Shown: positions 10,206-21,745 of the stretch, piece after piece
Layout: each line of letters starts with the position of its first letter
Position numbering within the stretch: position 1 is the stretch's first letter
DNA from: Limnanthes douglasii subsp. nivea
Taxonomy: Eukaryota > Streptophyta > Magnoliopsida > Brassicales > Limnanthaceae
Reading direction: 5' to 3'
NCBI GenBank assembly: GCA_036936605.1
Contig: JAUPFV010000002.1
Span: 271,568,770 to 271,632,769 of the forward strand
DNA: 64,000 nt
Notes under the pieces: generated by a model
The model's database searches: none
The model's input: the letters and a program-made list of their open reading frames with translations, nothing else
What the model was told of the DNA's origin: nothing
Translations under genes and position numbers: made by a program

Positions 10206-10497
10206 ACCTTTATGGGTTTTTCAGTTTCCGAACTGATCTACATCTTAAATTCCCGACCCTACGGGAAAATTTTCAATATTACATTGATCAACATAACCTT
10301 TATCGGTTTTTTCAGTTTTCAAACTGATCTACATCTTAAATTCCCGACCCTACGGGAATATTTTCTATATTACATTGATCAACAAAACCTTCATCGGTTT
10401 TTCAGTTTTCAAACTGATCTACATCTTAAATTCCCGACCCTACGGGAAAATTTTCAATATTACATTGATCAACATAATCTTTATCGCTTTTTCAGTG
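10206..10497 (+). repeat. 90-bp tandem repeat, three units plus a partial fourth
   Basis: Units start at 10206, 10296 and 10387, and a partial one at 10477. Spacings are 90, 91 and 90 bp. Each contains TCAGTTTTCAAACTGATC and CCCGACCCTACGGGAA, the latter self-complementary at its ends. The array lies between integrase and the antisense gene, where Tat elements are known to carry variable tandem repeats. No gene is seen in 9976-10746. Confidence 0.93.
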
Positions 10498-10746
10498 ATC
10501 CAACTCGTTATATTTCAATCAAAGAACTTTCATGATTTTTTTTACATCTCAAAATTCTGAACCTCCCGTGCATTTATAAAACCATTATAGAATGCAACAT
10601 TCACCAAAATATAAGTACGAATGAAATATTGATTGTCTGGAAATTTTGTTTACAAAAAAAGTTTGTAGGGGACTCCACAGTCCCCACACTAACAGGTCTT
10701 AAAAACGACAAAATACAAAAACACAAAAAACCAAGGACTTTGGGAA

Positions 10747-13308
10747 TCACGCATCATCTTCCTCCGACTCGGTGTAGTCCGACTCGTCGTCTTCGCAAAC
10801 AACATCAGAAGGGCGGTCGTCCTCCGGAATATCCAGCCACATCGACCCGAGGGGAAGGTCAGGGAAGCGATGATGAAAGGACATCACATACGCGGCCTTG
10901 GCCTCGGCCGTCTCCTTCTCCATCCACTTCTTGTATTTTTCAGCAAAAATAGTGTTAGCCGCCTTCAGTTCAGTGATCTCCCGCGCCAAACCCGCGGCAC
11001 GATCTTCCCCGACCTTCCTGGTTTACTCCAAGGCTCCTTTGGTCTCCTTAAGCTGCTCCTCTGCCAGTTCTTGAGCAGCTTTAGCCTTCCGCACCTCCTC
11101 TTCCAGACCAGCAACCCTCGCATATGCGCCCGATAGCTTTTGGCTCAGTTCCCATGCCCGACGCTCTTTCATGGCCAAGGGCACAAGCATGTTGTACAAG
11201 GAAAGGGCTAGTCCGTCAGTGATCTGCAACGGAAAAGTATGCAGACTCTCGGGCACAGACAACACCGGAAGCTTCGTGCCGCTTGACGACGCCATGACGT
11301 GTTTAGAAGCCTTTGAGGGGGTAGCATCATTGGGGATCACCACCACGGGGGCGGCCTTCGAACCATCCTTAGCCCCCCCATACTGGTCGAACAGCTCCGG
11401 AACGATAGCATTTTCAACACCCGCGGCCGACCCGCTTTCTTTCCTTGAGCGTTTAGGCCTCCTAGCCTGAGCCCCCTCTACATCGGCCTTCCCCTTCCGC
11501 TTCAGCGCTAGCTCCTGGGTCAAAGGGGCCTCATCACCCTCAGCAGCAGCTTCATCCTGGTGAACCTGAGCACCCGCTTCTTCAGCCCCGGTATTGTCTT
11601 GCTCGACATTATCGACTAATTTTGGGCGCTTGCTAGGCGCCTTGTTGCGCTTCAGCAGAAATAGGTGGGCATCAGGCGCATCCGTCTTTGCGATCAAGTC
11701 CTCCATACTTGGGGGCTGACGCAACTGTTCGAAAGTGAGCACCTCTGATGAGCAACGCCAGAGGTTGCTCATGATCAGATTGGTGTTTTTAAAGTCCCGG
11801 TGCATCGCCCGACCCCAATGCTGCTTGGCATAGTCCTTCAACACTTGGAAGATGACCTTGCCCGCTTTGAAGTGGTCCTTTTTCAGCCCCTGGACGAATT
11901 CCTTCGATACTACACAAAGTATCGGTTTAAAAAAATGTGAGAAGCTTACCATCAGGAACCCATGTCCGCAACAGTTGCCTCCGATTCTCCTGACTATAAG
12001 GGCGGCCATTTTCCCAGCAGCCGCTTAGGAAGACGAAGCGGTGCTTCCAACCCTTGTCGCCCTCAAGAAAGTCATTCACTATCTTCCATGTATTTGCCAG
12101 AGAATAATAGAAGAAAGGGGACTTGGGAGATTTCGAGAGCCGGACATGCCTACGTACTCCTCCATGGGCATGACCCAACCTGAAAGGCGCGAGGCCATTA
12201 TGCAGGACATCAGCGTGTACCATGCGTTGGGCGTCAGCTGAGAGGGGCAAATTTTTAGAGTTCTGAAATATAGAACAATCTCAGTGTCCAGAGGGAACCT
12301 GAGGCTTCAGTTGAACAGCTCGGTAAAAACCACAATTTCTCGTGACCAAACGTGTACGGGAGTCTCCCCAAGAATGGGAAACCTAACGGTAACGCACTCC
12401 GGAATGCCCCACCGAACCAGCAACTCCTCTTGTTCAGCAGCAGGGAAGTAAAGATACTTGCCCTCAAAAAGAGATATGACATTGTCTGCGGGCAACCAGC
12501 GATGATATGTGGTGGTTATGACTGCCTCTATCTCTTTGGGAAGTGGCTCCGCGGGAGGGGCAGCGGCGTTGCCAGCAGCAGCAATACCGTCTTCTACGGG
12601 CAGGGCATCCACCTCCGACTCTTCGGTATTCGCTACCGGTATTTTGTCAGAACTAAGGGCGCTGGCTGCGCCTGGGTCGGATTGTCGAACAACAAGGTCA
12701 GCAGGGTTAGAACTGCTGCCAGTTTGGGCCAGATGAGCCTCGTCTTATTGTTGATGGGCGCGTTCGGGATCCAGTTCTGCAAGAGTCAGTGGCCGCTGAT
12801 TAAGACCTAAAAAAGTCACAACAATGTTAGTACCGGTTCGGTATCCTCGTATGAAAGGAGTAAGCTGAACCATCTCAGGAGAATTACCTCCCGTGGGAGA
12901 AGTTGGAGAGCTGGTTTCTCCCATAGAAAGAAATTGGGCTTTTCCGCGGCGTCGGGACGGAAAAGGGGGCGGAGCAGCGTAAGAATTGACTGATGAAGGC
13001 GTCGGGCGGTTTAATTGAGAAATGGGGGAGTGCGGAGAGCTGCTGCTAGAAGGAATGACAATGGGCTCTGGGGTCCGAGCACCAGATGGTTCGGGCAAGG
13101 TCAAGGACTCAGCGGGGATCGGGTCAGCAAGAACAGGGTCGTGGGGCTGCGGTACAGGCGTGGATGGCTTGGTGTTAGGACTCTAAATTAATCCTACGCG
13201 TCGGTATTCTTCAGCACGGTCACCAATGTTAGCCCAGTCTACAAATCCGAACACTGGTTGCTTCTTCTTCTTGGGTTTTGGTTTCTGCTTCGGATACCTA
13301 TGTCTCAT
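10747..13308 (-). pseudogene. Antisense ORF of Tat element 1 (coiled-coil, putative gypsy-type transposon protein)
   Basis: The gene reads opposite to pol. The likely ATG at 13308 opens MRHRYPKQKPKPKKKKQPVF, a basic nuclear-localisation-like start. A Ser/Pro-rich region follows (about 13100-12900), then a conserved block with EIVVFTELFN and CPSQLTPNAWYTLMSCI (about 12320-12190). A possible intron lies at 11910-11949. Next come a basic/acidic linker with RRPKRSRKES, a coiled coil (AWELSQKLSGAYARVAGLEE) and an acidic end DDESDYTESEEDDA. Stops (for example Trp to TGA after TELFN) and frame changes break it. The same protein architecture occurs in Tat element 2. It resembles the family annotated as putative gypsy-type transposon protein; its function is unknown. 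Confidence 0.8.
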
Positions 13309-13392
13309 AAAACAAGCTCTCTCTCTCTAGAAAAATCTGGACAACACTTTCTCTCTCTAGAACGTCTCTGAGAGAAATTTGTGTTCGTGAGG

Positions 13393-13400
13393 TATTTATA
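13393..13400 (-). promoter_or_regulatory. Antisense TATA box of Tat element 1
   Basis: On the minus strand this reads TATAAATA, 85-92 bp upstream of the antisense ATG at 13308, with a CT-rich leader (AGAGAGAGA on the plus strand) between. The equivalent box is present in Tat element 2. It is a likely separate promoter for the antisense gene. Confidence 0.6.
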
Positions 13401-13919
13401 GGCAACCTCACTTAACCGTTGCTTGTACGGGGAAGTCCAAGCGACGAAAAGCAGCGAGAAGTCGAAAGGGCTCCTTAAGAGACTGAGCTGATAAGCACGC
13501 TTCGAGTTGTCGGGCAACACGTGTCGTTTTTCACCTGACACGCACGCTAAGTCTAGAATAGCCGACACAGACGAGGACACTAGATGGGCCGCTTTAACCC
13601 GACTCTCTCAAAACCGGATTACCGGCCTGGGCCCATGGGAAAAAACCGCCAAGGGGGATCGGAAGCAGACCCAGCGTCGGGACCACATTTAGTTGCAAGA
13701 AAGTGTTCGAGCCCGGTTTCCTGGTAAGAATTAGAAGGTCGGACGTTAGTTTGAAGAACGTCTCCGCGCCCGACCGCTTAATATAGACCTTGAGGTTCGG
13801 ACACACTGGAAAGTGAGAGTTGGGTCCGGGTGGACCAGTCATCGGTCCAGAGGGTAAGAAACAGCGGCACTCCGAGTTGACCCATTTACAAGTCTTCGTT
13901 CCCGTTGCTCTCGAAGACT

Positions 13920-13930
13920 GGAGGGGCTAC
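13920..13930 (+). other. Polypurine tract of Tat element 1
   Basis: GGAGGGGCTAC directly precedes the 3' LTR. It is purine-rich and correctly placed to prime plus-strand DNA. The 13401-13919 stretch holds no gene. Confidence 0.65.
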
Positions 13931-14246
13931 TGATAAGGGAATAATTCGCCAGAATTAATAACAAGGAGTTAATTATGAATAGAAGGACTGTAATAGCATT
14001 TATCACTTATTAGAGGATAATTTGTAAGTAAAGTATTTGATGAAGGACCAAAAGAGAAATAAAACAAGCCCACCAAGGACATTAATGGGTCCACCCTTCA
14101 CTACTATAAAAGGAGACCCATTATTCTTGGTAGGTGGGACATTCTACAATATAATATTTTCTTTCTACTTTCTCTCTCTACACTCTCACTTTAGTCACAT
14201 CAGGTCCAAGATCCAATATTCTTCCTAGTCATTTATTCTCTCATCA
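13931..14246 (+). repeat. 3' LTR of Tat element 1
   Basis: This 316-bp LTR is identical to the 5' LTR apart from two substitutions (ATTAATGGGTCCACC here against ATTAATTGGTCAACC) and the absence of 11 bp. It is followed by the duplication TCACA (14247-14251) and LINE A sequence. Confidence 0.95.
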
Positions 14247-14251
14247 TCACA

Positions 14252-17200
14252 TACACAACATTACTTGAAAGAGAAGAAATATATTGGAAACAAAAGAGTT
14301 ATACAAAATGGTTAAAAAACGGTGATAATAATTCAACAACATTTCATAACTATGTAAAGAAAAAAGGATCTAAAAATATAATCAAGGGAATTCAGGAGAA
14401 AAGTACTTGGATTAAAGATGAGGATCTTATTGGTTTATCTGCTGTAGAATACTTCTCTAATCTGCTTAACAAAACTGATATTCAAAAAGACCTTTCTACA
14501 ATAAAGTATACTATTCCTAGAATCATATCTGCTGGAAATAATGATAGTATCTTGATATTGCCTACTTTAGAAGAACTCTACATTGTTATAAAAAGTTTAA
14601 ATTTTAACGGTGCTTTTGGAGTTGATGGATTCGACTCAAGATTCTACTTTTCTTGTTGGATAATTATAAAAGATGACATACTAAAAGCTGTTATAGACTA
14701 TTTTTCAGACATAATATTACCAAAAGGCCTATTTGTAACATTAATATGTTTAATACCTAAGATTAAATCTCCTAAAACATGGATGTATTTTAGACCCATT
14801 AGTTTATGTTCTGTTCTCAATATAATCATTTCAAAAATCATAAACAATAGATTAGCTAAGTTACTGCCATTAATCATATCTAAGGAACAAGGTGCATACA
14901 TAGAAAACAGAACCATTCAAGAGAATATTCTAATAACACAAGAGTTAGTCAAAGACCTGAATAGGAAAACCAAATGAGATAACCTAATAATAAACCTAGA
15001 TATGTCAAAAGCATTTGATAACTTAGAATTCAAAATCATTTATGAAGTAATGATAGCCTTTGGATTTAATGAACAAGTAATCAAACTGATTAAGAAAAGC
15101 ATAGAAAACATTACATATTCTGTTATAACCAATAGTAAATCAACTGGATTTTTTAAATCTGTCAATGGTTTAAGGCATGGAGATCCTTTATCTCCCTGCC
15201 TTTTCATCATAGCTGAAGAGTTTTTAATTAGAGGCATAAACAATCTAATAAATCAACACAGATCTATGTCTTATAATATGAAGAGATCTATGAAAATAAA
15301 TTGTTTAGCTTATGCAGATGACATCATTTTATTTCTACATGGATCCTTAACAAGCATAAATAATTTATCTAAATTTTTAAACACATATCAATCTCTCTCT
15401 GGTCAACAAATAAACAGACAAAAGACAAGCTTTATTGTATCTTCAAACATATATAAAACAAGAATAACATCTTTAGAAAGAGTCATATGTATTAAGCAAG
15501 TTAACCTTCCTTGTACTAATCTAAGGATTCCAATACATTCAAATAATCATTCTGTTCATTTTGAAAATCTAATAGACAAAATAAGGAACAAAATTTCAGA
15601 CTGGAACTCTAAAAACATATCATTTAGAGGGAAAATAACTTTAATAAACTTTGTTCTAATGTCTTACCCTATATATTACATTCAGTCTATCAAACTACCT
15701 ATGAAAACAATAGATATAATTAACAAACTGTTAAATAAGTTTCTTTGGGGATTTAATGAAACAAACAAACATATAATCTGGTCTAATTGGGAAAGTGTGT
15801 GTAAACCATATAATGAAAATGGATTAAACATTAGAAACATTAAGGATATACAAACTGCATTCTCATTCAAGTTATGGTTCAACTTTATGAGCAATAAAAC
15901 TCTTTGGTCTAACATGATGCATTCAAAATACTGTAACAGTACTCATCTATTACAAACTATATTAAGAATGACAGATTCTAAGGTATGGAAAAGAATGCAT
16001 GAAATCAAATAAGAAGGAGAAAAATATATAAGATGGAAATTAGGCAATGGTAACTCAGACTTCTGGTTAGATCAATGGCATAGCTCTAGACCCTTAATCA
16101 CTCTAACAACAACTAATTCTCACCATCACACACAAGCAAAGATAAATGAATACTGGATTAACAATAGTTGGAACATAACCAAACTTCACAGTAACTTACC
16201 TTCTAAATATGTCAATGAAATCATCAAAGTAAAGTTTAATATAAGCATAGATGATTCCATCATTTGGAAACTTTCATCTGATGGTACATTCAACTTAAAA
16301 CATACTGTTAATGAAGTTAGACAGAAAAACACAACATGAGTAATAAAAGATAAAATCTGGAACAATACTTCACCAAAGTAATGTTCTTTCACTCTCTGGA
16401 GGGTACTGAACAATCTATTAAGTGTAGATACAAAACTACAACAGAAAGGTTTTCAATTAGCATCTAAATGCACTAATTTCCAGAACTTAGAAACACTGAA
16501 TCATGTATTTGTATCCTGTGAAACTGCTTGGTCTGTATGGTCTTTCTTTTCTGCTAAATTCAACATAGATATAGGTAGACACATGACTGTGAATCACATT
16601 ATTAATATTTGGTTTTTATCTACACCTAAAAGAACACATATACGTACTATTCTGCCTTCTTTGATTGTATGGTCTATATGGTTTGCTAGAAATAGCTATA
16701 AACATAAAAAACATAACCATGTCATTTAAGAAAATTATTATTCATATCTTGTTCATACTTTCACCCTTAGATTCAGCATCACACTTAACTAGAAAACACT
16801 GGTTAAAAGACATTCATTTAGCTAAGGAATTAAGATGCTTTAACCACATTAAGTCATCTAAGCCTTTCATATACATCACTTGGACTCTGCCTCTACATAA
16901 TAGAATCAAAATGAATTGTGATGGATCCTCCTTGCACAATGGTGAATCAAGCTATGGCTTTATTATAAGGAAAAATCTTGGAACACGTTTAATTGCTAAA
17001 TATGATGTAATCGGAAAATACTCTCCCTTAACTGATTTTAGCACTTCTTAATAGCCCGATATACTGTAACAATCAGAATTTAACTTCAGTAGATATAGAG
17101 ATAGACTGCCTAAGTTTATTTAGCATGCTTGCTTTAGGAAAGTACCCTTGGCACTTAGAGCAAATTCTCCAATATTTTAGAAACTTGATTAAACCGCAAA

Positions 17201-17372
17201 TGACACTCAAACATATATATAGAGAGAGCAAAATTCAGTTGCTGACTGGATTGCCAAACGTGCACTTAAGATTCAATCTGACTTTATAGCTGATTCAAAT
17301 CATACATTGCATGAATTATCTGCCATCATATTGTTAGAATCTTTAAACATGGGATATTTTAGATTTCGTTGA
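14252..17372 (+). pseudogene. LINE A ORF2, RT, zf-RVT and RNase H part
   Basis: This continues ORF2 after the Tat insertion. RT begins with WLKNGDNNSTTFHNYVKKK and includes LICLIPKIKSPKTW, FRPISLCSVLNIIISKI, LDMSKAFDNLEF, GLRHGDPLSPCLFI and the catalytic YADD (15311-15322), which is intact. Later come SDWNSKNISFRGKITLINFV and a decayed zf-RVT zone (about 16380-16640). The RNase H segment KMNCDGSSLHNGESSYGFII lies at about 16909-16970, and a final motif GYFRFR precedes the stop at 17370-17372. Stops occur at 14975-14977 (a likely CGA to TGA change), near 16011 and elsewhere. In life it would copy LINE RNA at the target; here it is dead. Confidence 0.88.
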
Positions 17373-17660
17373 AGAAGACTAACAGCTTGGCAAGTTGAAA
17401 AACTTGACCACACTTTTCTTTATTTTGCAGGAATTTTATGAAGGAATAAAGCACTAGAGGAAGTATCAAGAGAGAGGAAGCTACTGAACAAGAAGATAGC
17501 ACTAGAGAAATCACAAAAATGCTAAGAAACAAGAAGGAAAAGCCATCAATCAAATATGGCAAACTCATGAATGTAATAGCTATAGATTGTAGCTACAAAT
17601 GTAAAACATTATTCATGAACATCATGTAAATTTCCTTAACATCAATAAAAATTAAATTTC
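17373..17660 (+). other. LINE A 3' UTR
   Basis: A-rich sequence follows the ORF2 stop and finishes with short A-rich runs (AATAAAAATTAAA, AAATAAAAATG). It is consistent with a LINE tail. The exact end was not fixed because no target-site duplication was found. Confidence 0.5.
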
Positions 17661-18037
17661 TTGGAAATAAAAATGTATGAGCTTTCATATAACACGCACA
17701 TTGTTTTTCATGATGAAATAATTCTCGAAAGAAAAAGAAAAATGTTTTTATTAAATAAATGATACTTATATTTTAATTTTAATTTGATATTTACAATCTC
17801 GATTATATGTTTTCTATCTTATTCTGACATTTTCCCCTTAGTTTTCACCGATCCAACCTCATATAATATTTTCTTATTTCTAGTTGGATGTCTTGAGTAC
17901 AGAAAAAATTCACACTTCCTTACATATTTCATGGTATGTCTGACTTATCATCACGAGGTTGGTTATCGTTATCGTCTAGTTTTCTTTTTGTTCTTGTCGT
18001 ATTATTGAGATTTTTATTTGTATTGTATTTTGTACAT
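17661..18037. other. AT-rich stretch, possible chromovirus LTR remnant
   Basis: No gene is seen. The stretch ends at GTTATCAGGGCC (18038-18049), which resembles the common primer site TGGTATCAGAGCC. It may therefore be a decayed 5' LTR of the chromovirus to its right. No second copy was found to prove it. Confidence 0.3.
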
Positions 18038-21000
18038 GTTATCAGGGCCAAGGCTGATCCGACCCATCCTTAGTTTCTGACATAATCACACCCAACCTCA
18101 TATTCAAGAATAAATGCATTTTATGGATTTTTTTTTATAATAAGGTATGTCTCAACACTAAAGCCAAGATAGCCGGCTGATAAGTATTCGAGGTCCAAGA
18201 ATGTAAGCTGTGGTTTATCATCGCTTAAAACTATTTATTTGATATGGAGGAAAATTATAGCATAGTATATGGAAAGGGGGTGAGGCCAACCCTTACAAGA
18301 TGTACTCAACATGTACTCACTGTGAAATATTTTGGATGCCTACCAACATGCACTTGTTATTGAGAAAAAATAAAACATAAGACTAATGATTATATCAATC
18401 AAAGTAATTAACAATTTCCCTCAACATTCTCATTTCATCTCGTCGGCATCACAAGGTAATTTATCCACTATATCGAGTGAATGAATATAATATTCTTCCT
18501 ACAACAGAAGGTTAAAAAATCAACTGATGAAAACGTATTTAAAAATAATGGGAGATTATAGAGTTTTTATATGACATATATAACATTGGTGAAGTTGATG
18601 TAATATATCGACATAGTCATGATACTTTGGTCATTAACAATAGTTTATTGGCTCCTAAGGTGAATTCAGGGGACGATTTGTACGAACTAATGTTTTTTAC
18701 CGACGCCAACTGTTGATAAAGGGTATAATATAATCATTGATATAAGTTGTTGTGAGAATATATAATTTAAGGATGCTGTCCAGAAGTTGCAGTTGAAGAT
18801 GGATCACCATCAAAATCCATAAAAATTATCATACATAAACAAATACTATGAGGTAACAATCAATATACAATGTTTTGTGTCTTTTTACATTGGTAGAACA
18901 TATTTTACAAAAGCATGGTATAAAGTTGTGTCAATGGATGCGTATCATGTATTATTGGTTCAAATTTGATAATATGACCTTAATGTCATTCAGTATAGAT
19001 GGAAGAAAACATATCTCTTTAACATCAAGGGAAAAACATATTTTAGTACCCCGGCGGAAATGACACACTACTTTCAGGGTATCAAATAATAGTAGTATAC
19101 TATCTATGCATAAGTTTATAAATGATATTGAGCATGTAAATGTAGTTTTTTTTAACTTGTGGGAATATTATAGTAAATATAAATAAAACTTTAGTAACAT
19201 AGATATATCAACTTTTGGTAGAGCTTCCTGACTTGATTCCATAAGAACTTTCTATTGGGTTGCCACCTATACAATATATTTAACATCAATTTGACCTTGT
19301 TTATGGATCAATTACATCAATCAACCAACATATATTTTTAGCCAAATGAGATTAAAGTGTTGCAACAACGAGTGGTAGAATTGTTGTATAAGGGATATAT
19401 TTAAGAGATATAAGCATACGTGTCACCCCAACCTTACCAATACTAAAGACACATGTCGCATGATATATGTATATTAATAGTCGAGTGATAAACACTATTA
19501 TAATGAAGTACCGGTTTTCAATTCCTCATTTTTGATAATGTATTAAATCAATTATATGGTATCAAAGTTGTCTTAAAAATTGCTACCATCGTATTAAAAT
19601 TAGATTTGAAGATGAGTGAAAGTTGACGTTTAAAATACAATAAATTTAATGAGTGGATGTTTATGCCTTGATGGATTTTCAGTATGCCCAACATATTCAT
19701 GAGATTTATACACTAAGTTTTACAAAATTTTATGGGGAAACATATTTTAATTTATTTGATGATATCCGGATATAAAATATAACATAGGCTATACACTTCT
19801 CTCACATATATATTAGATATGTTAAAAAATAAGTGTATATTGTCAATAAAAAAATTCGAGACTACTTCTCTTAATTTCCTTGAGTTTATTGTATCTAGTG
19901 GCAGTTTTTATTCAGATCAATAAAAATAGATGCGATATTAGATTATCCCAAGACAAAGATCTTACATAATATCCAAAGTTTCCATGGATTGGCATCCGTC
20001 GATCGTCGGTTCATTCAAAATTTTAGTACAATGGTTGCATATATTATTGTGTTCCTTAAAATATATGGTTTCTAGCGGTATGAGGAGACATAAAATAGTT
20101 TTCAACTAGTAAACATAATATGAATGAGGCATTAGTTTTAGAACTTTTAATTTTGACAATGTGTTCGAGGTAAATTTTGTTACATCTAGACTTGGCATCA
20201 GTGGTTTTATGAGTCTGTCAAGGCATCTAGTTTCTTTTTTCAGTGAGAAGTTATTATAGTCTAAAAAGAATTAAAATTATATCCTAGATTTTTGTGTCAA
20301 AGTTCATTCCATGAAGCATTAGTGTTACAACCTTGTACATAGGAAATTTATTTTGTTTTCTGATCATGATGAGTGATACTTTTTTCTCTTCATATATTAA
20401 GTGGGTGGCATTCTTGTAAAAAAACATGTTTACGTTGAGGCATCAATCCAAAAGTTGTCGTATATTCCTTGATTCGTTGTTCACTACTTCTCACCATCAT
20501 GAATCCTAAAGTCAGAGGTTTTGAGACTTTCACAAATATGCATGCAATTGGTCGTTCGTTTGGAATGATATTTTAGAAGATAACAGATGGTTGCCATCAT
20601 GATTTTATTTTGCATAATGGGATACATTTTATGAATTAAAATTGTGTATTCCAGATTTTTTTTATCAAGGTAACACATTATAAGTGAGATTCATAATGAG
20701 GGACATTACATAATGAGGGACATTATAATGAGGGACTTTTATGAGCCTGAATTAACTAATGATGCTGCTTATTATGTGGAACATTATGTGTGTGTGTGTG
20801 CGCGCGCGCGCACGCAGTTTAAAAGATATCTCATTAATGTTGGTTTGTACACTCCTTTACATGTTCCTCAAGCTCAATGATTTGTTATTAGTATGATTTT
20901 TTGGGCTTGCCTTGTATCAAAATAGTATCATATTCAATATCTTTTGTGTTCGATAGATTTTCCAAAATGGTATATTTTTTTAACTTGCAAAAAAAAATCT

Positions 21001-21745
21001 GGATGACATCTGGATTGCCCGTTTTTATTTCATGGAGATTGTTAATTTATTTAATACCAGATTTATTGGTCATTTTGGTAAAATATCATATGCAAACATG
21101 GGAACATAATTGAAATTTAATAGTGTATACAACCCTGGACATATGGTCAAGACAAAATGGTGAGTCCAATTTTGAAAAAACTTTTATGATGTTTATTAAG
21201 AACTAAGTCGAAATAGTAGGGTTTGACATCGACTCAAGCCGAATATGCCTACAATAGACACAAAACAAAACCACTGGTTTAAGCTCATTTGAGATGATAA
21301 GAATTCATTTGGGGTACTAGACGTAGTCCCTATTCCACATATATTACATATCAATCCTAAAGTAGATGTGATGATAAGATATCTTACGGGTATTCATGAC
21401 CATGTGAGCTATACTATTCATGAGAGCAACACCAAGTGCAAAATTCAACTTAACATCGTCGATATGTATTTATAAATGTTGATGATAGTTTAGGTTTTAT
21501 TAACTCGTGATTATTTTTATGTTTGTGATTACAATAAACTTAAATATCAGAATATTTGACTTTGTGAGGTAATGTAAGACATCAATGATAATTCTTACAA
21601 GTTGTGTATTCCTAGTCATCTGAACACTACTAACATCTTCGATATGAAGAACTTAAGTTTGTGTTTAATGGATTATAAACCCACAACAATAAACTTGAGG
21701 ACAATTTTTTTCTAACCAAAGAAGATTAATGTACGATGATATTTT
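18038..21745 (+). pseudogene. pol: Decayed Ty3/gypsy chromovirus polyprotein
   Basis: Weak but ordered similarity to a chromovirus pol is visible across many stops. Protease end: KVVSMDAYHVLL (about 18924-18959). RT start: IGLPPIQYI with HQFDLV, then YINSRVINTIIMKY (about 19250-19510). RT end: KIDAILDYPKTKILHNIQSF and HGLASVDRRFIQNFS (about 19925-20030). RNase H: YNLVHRKFILFSDHDE (about 20325-20372). Integrase: INVGLYTPLHVPQA and FVFDRFSKMVYFF (about 20838-20980), then TSTQAEYAYN near 21225. The C-terminal tail ends INLRTIFF near 21690-21713. Parts of integrase are deleted. LTRs are not recognised. The domain order is convincing; the lineage within chromoviruses is not resolved. Confidence 0.75.
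20787..20816. repeat. (TG)n(CG)n alternating purine-pyrimidine tract
   Basis: Seven TG units run straight into five CG units and CACGCA. The tract is about 30 bp of strict purine-pyrimidine alternation inside the decayed chromovirus. Confidence 0.95.

Larger units (their letters stand above)
3794..14246 (+). mobile_element. Tat element 1, Ty3/gypsy LTR retrotransposon (Tat lineage)
   Basis: This is a complete 10,453-bp element. LTRs lie at 3794-4120 and 13931-14246, and the perfect 5-bp target duplication TCACA occurs at 3789-3793 and 14247-14251. Order: 5' LTR, PBS, gag, protease, RT, RNase H, second RNase H, integrase, a 90-bp tandem repeat, an antisense ORF on the minus strand, PPT, 3' LTR. 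The dual RNase H and the antisense gene mark the Tat lineage. The LTRs differ by 2 substitutions plus an 11-bp indel, so insertion was recent, yet every coding region is broken and the RT motif reads YVND. It is GC-richer than the surrounding LINE DNA. Confidence 0.93.
355..17660 (+). mobile_element. LINE A, L1-type non-LTR retrotransposon, split by a Tat LTR element
   Basis: This is a full-length-looking plant L1-type LINE. It has a C/A-rich 5' leader (about 355-747), ORF1 (748-2771) with DUF4283 and a zinc knuckle, ORF2 with an endonuclease (2768-3793), and RT, zf-RVT and RNase H continuing at 14252-17372 after the inserted Tat element. An A-rich 3' UTR runs to about 17660. The two halves join exactly at the 5-bp duplication TCACA of the Tat element, so they were one sequence. 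Several stops and frameshifts, a captured DUF674 fragment and a 48-bp duplication show it is dead. The outer ends are estimates; no LINE target-site duplication was found. Confidence 0.85.

Noticed and set aside
17661..18037. 5' LTR of the chromovirus
   Set aside because: Only a primer-site-like GTTATCAGGGCC supports it. No second LTR copy with similar sequence was found near 21750-22260, so it is not annotated as an LTR.
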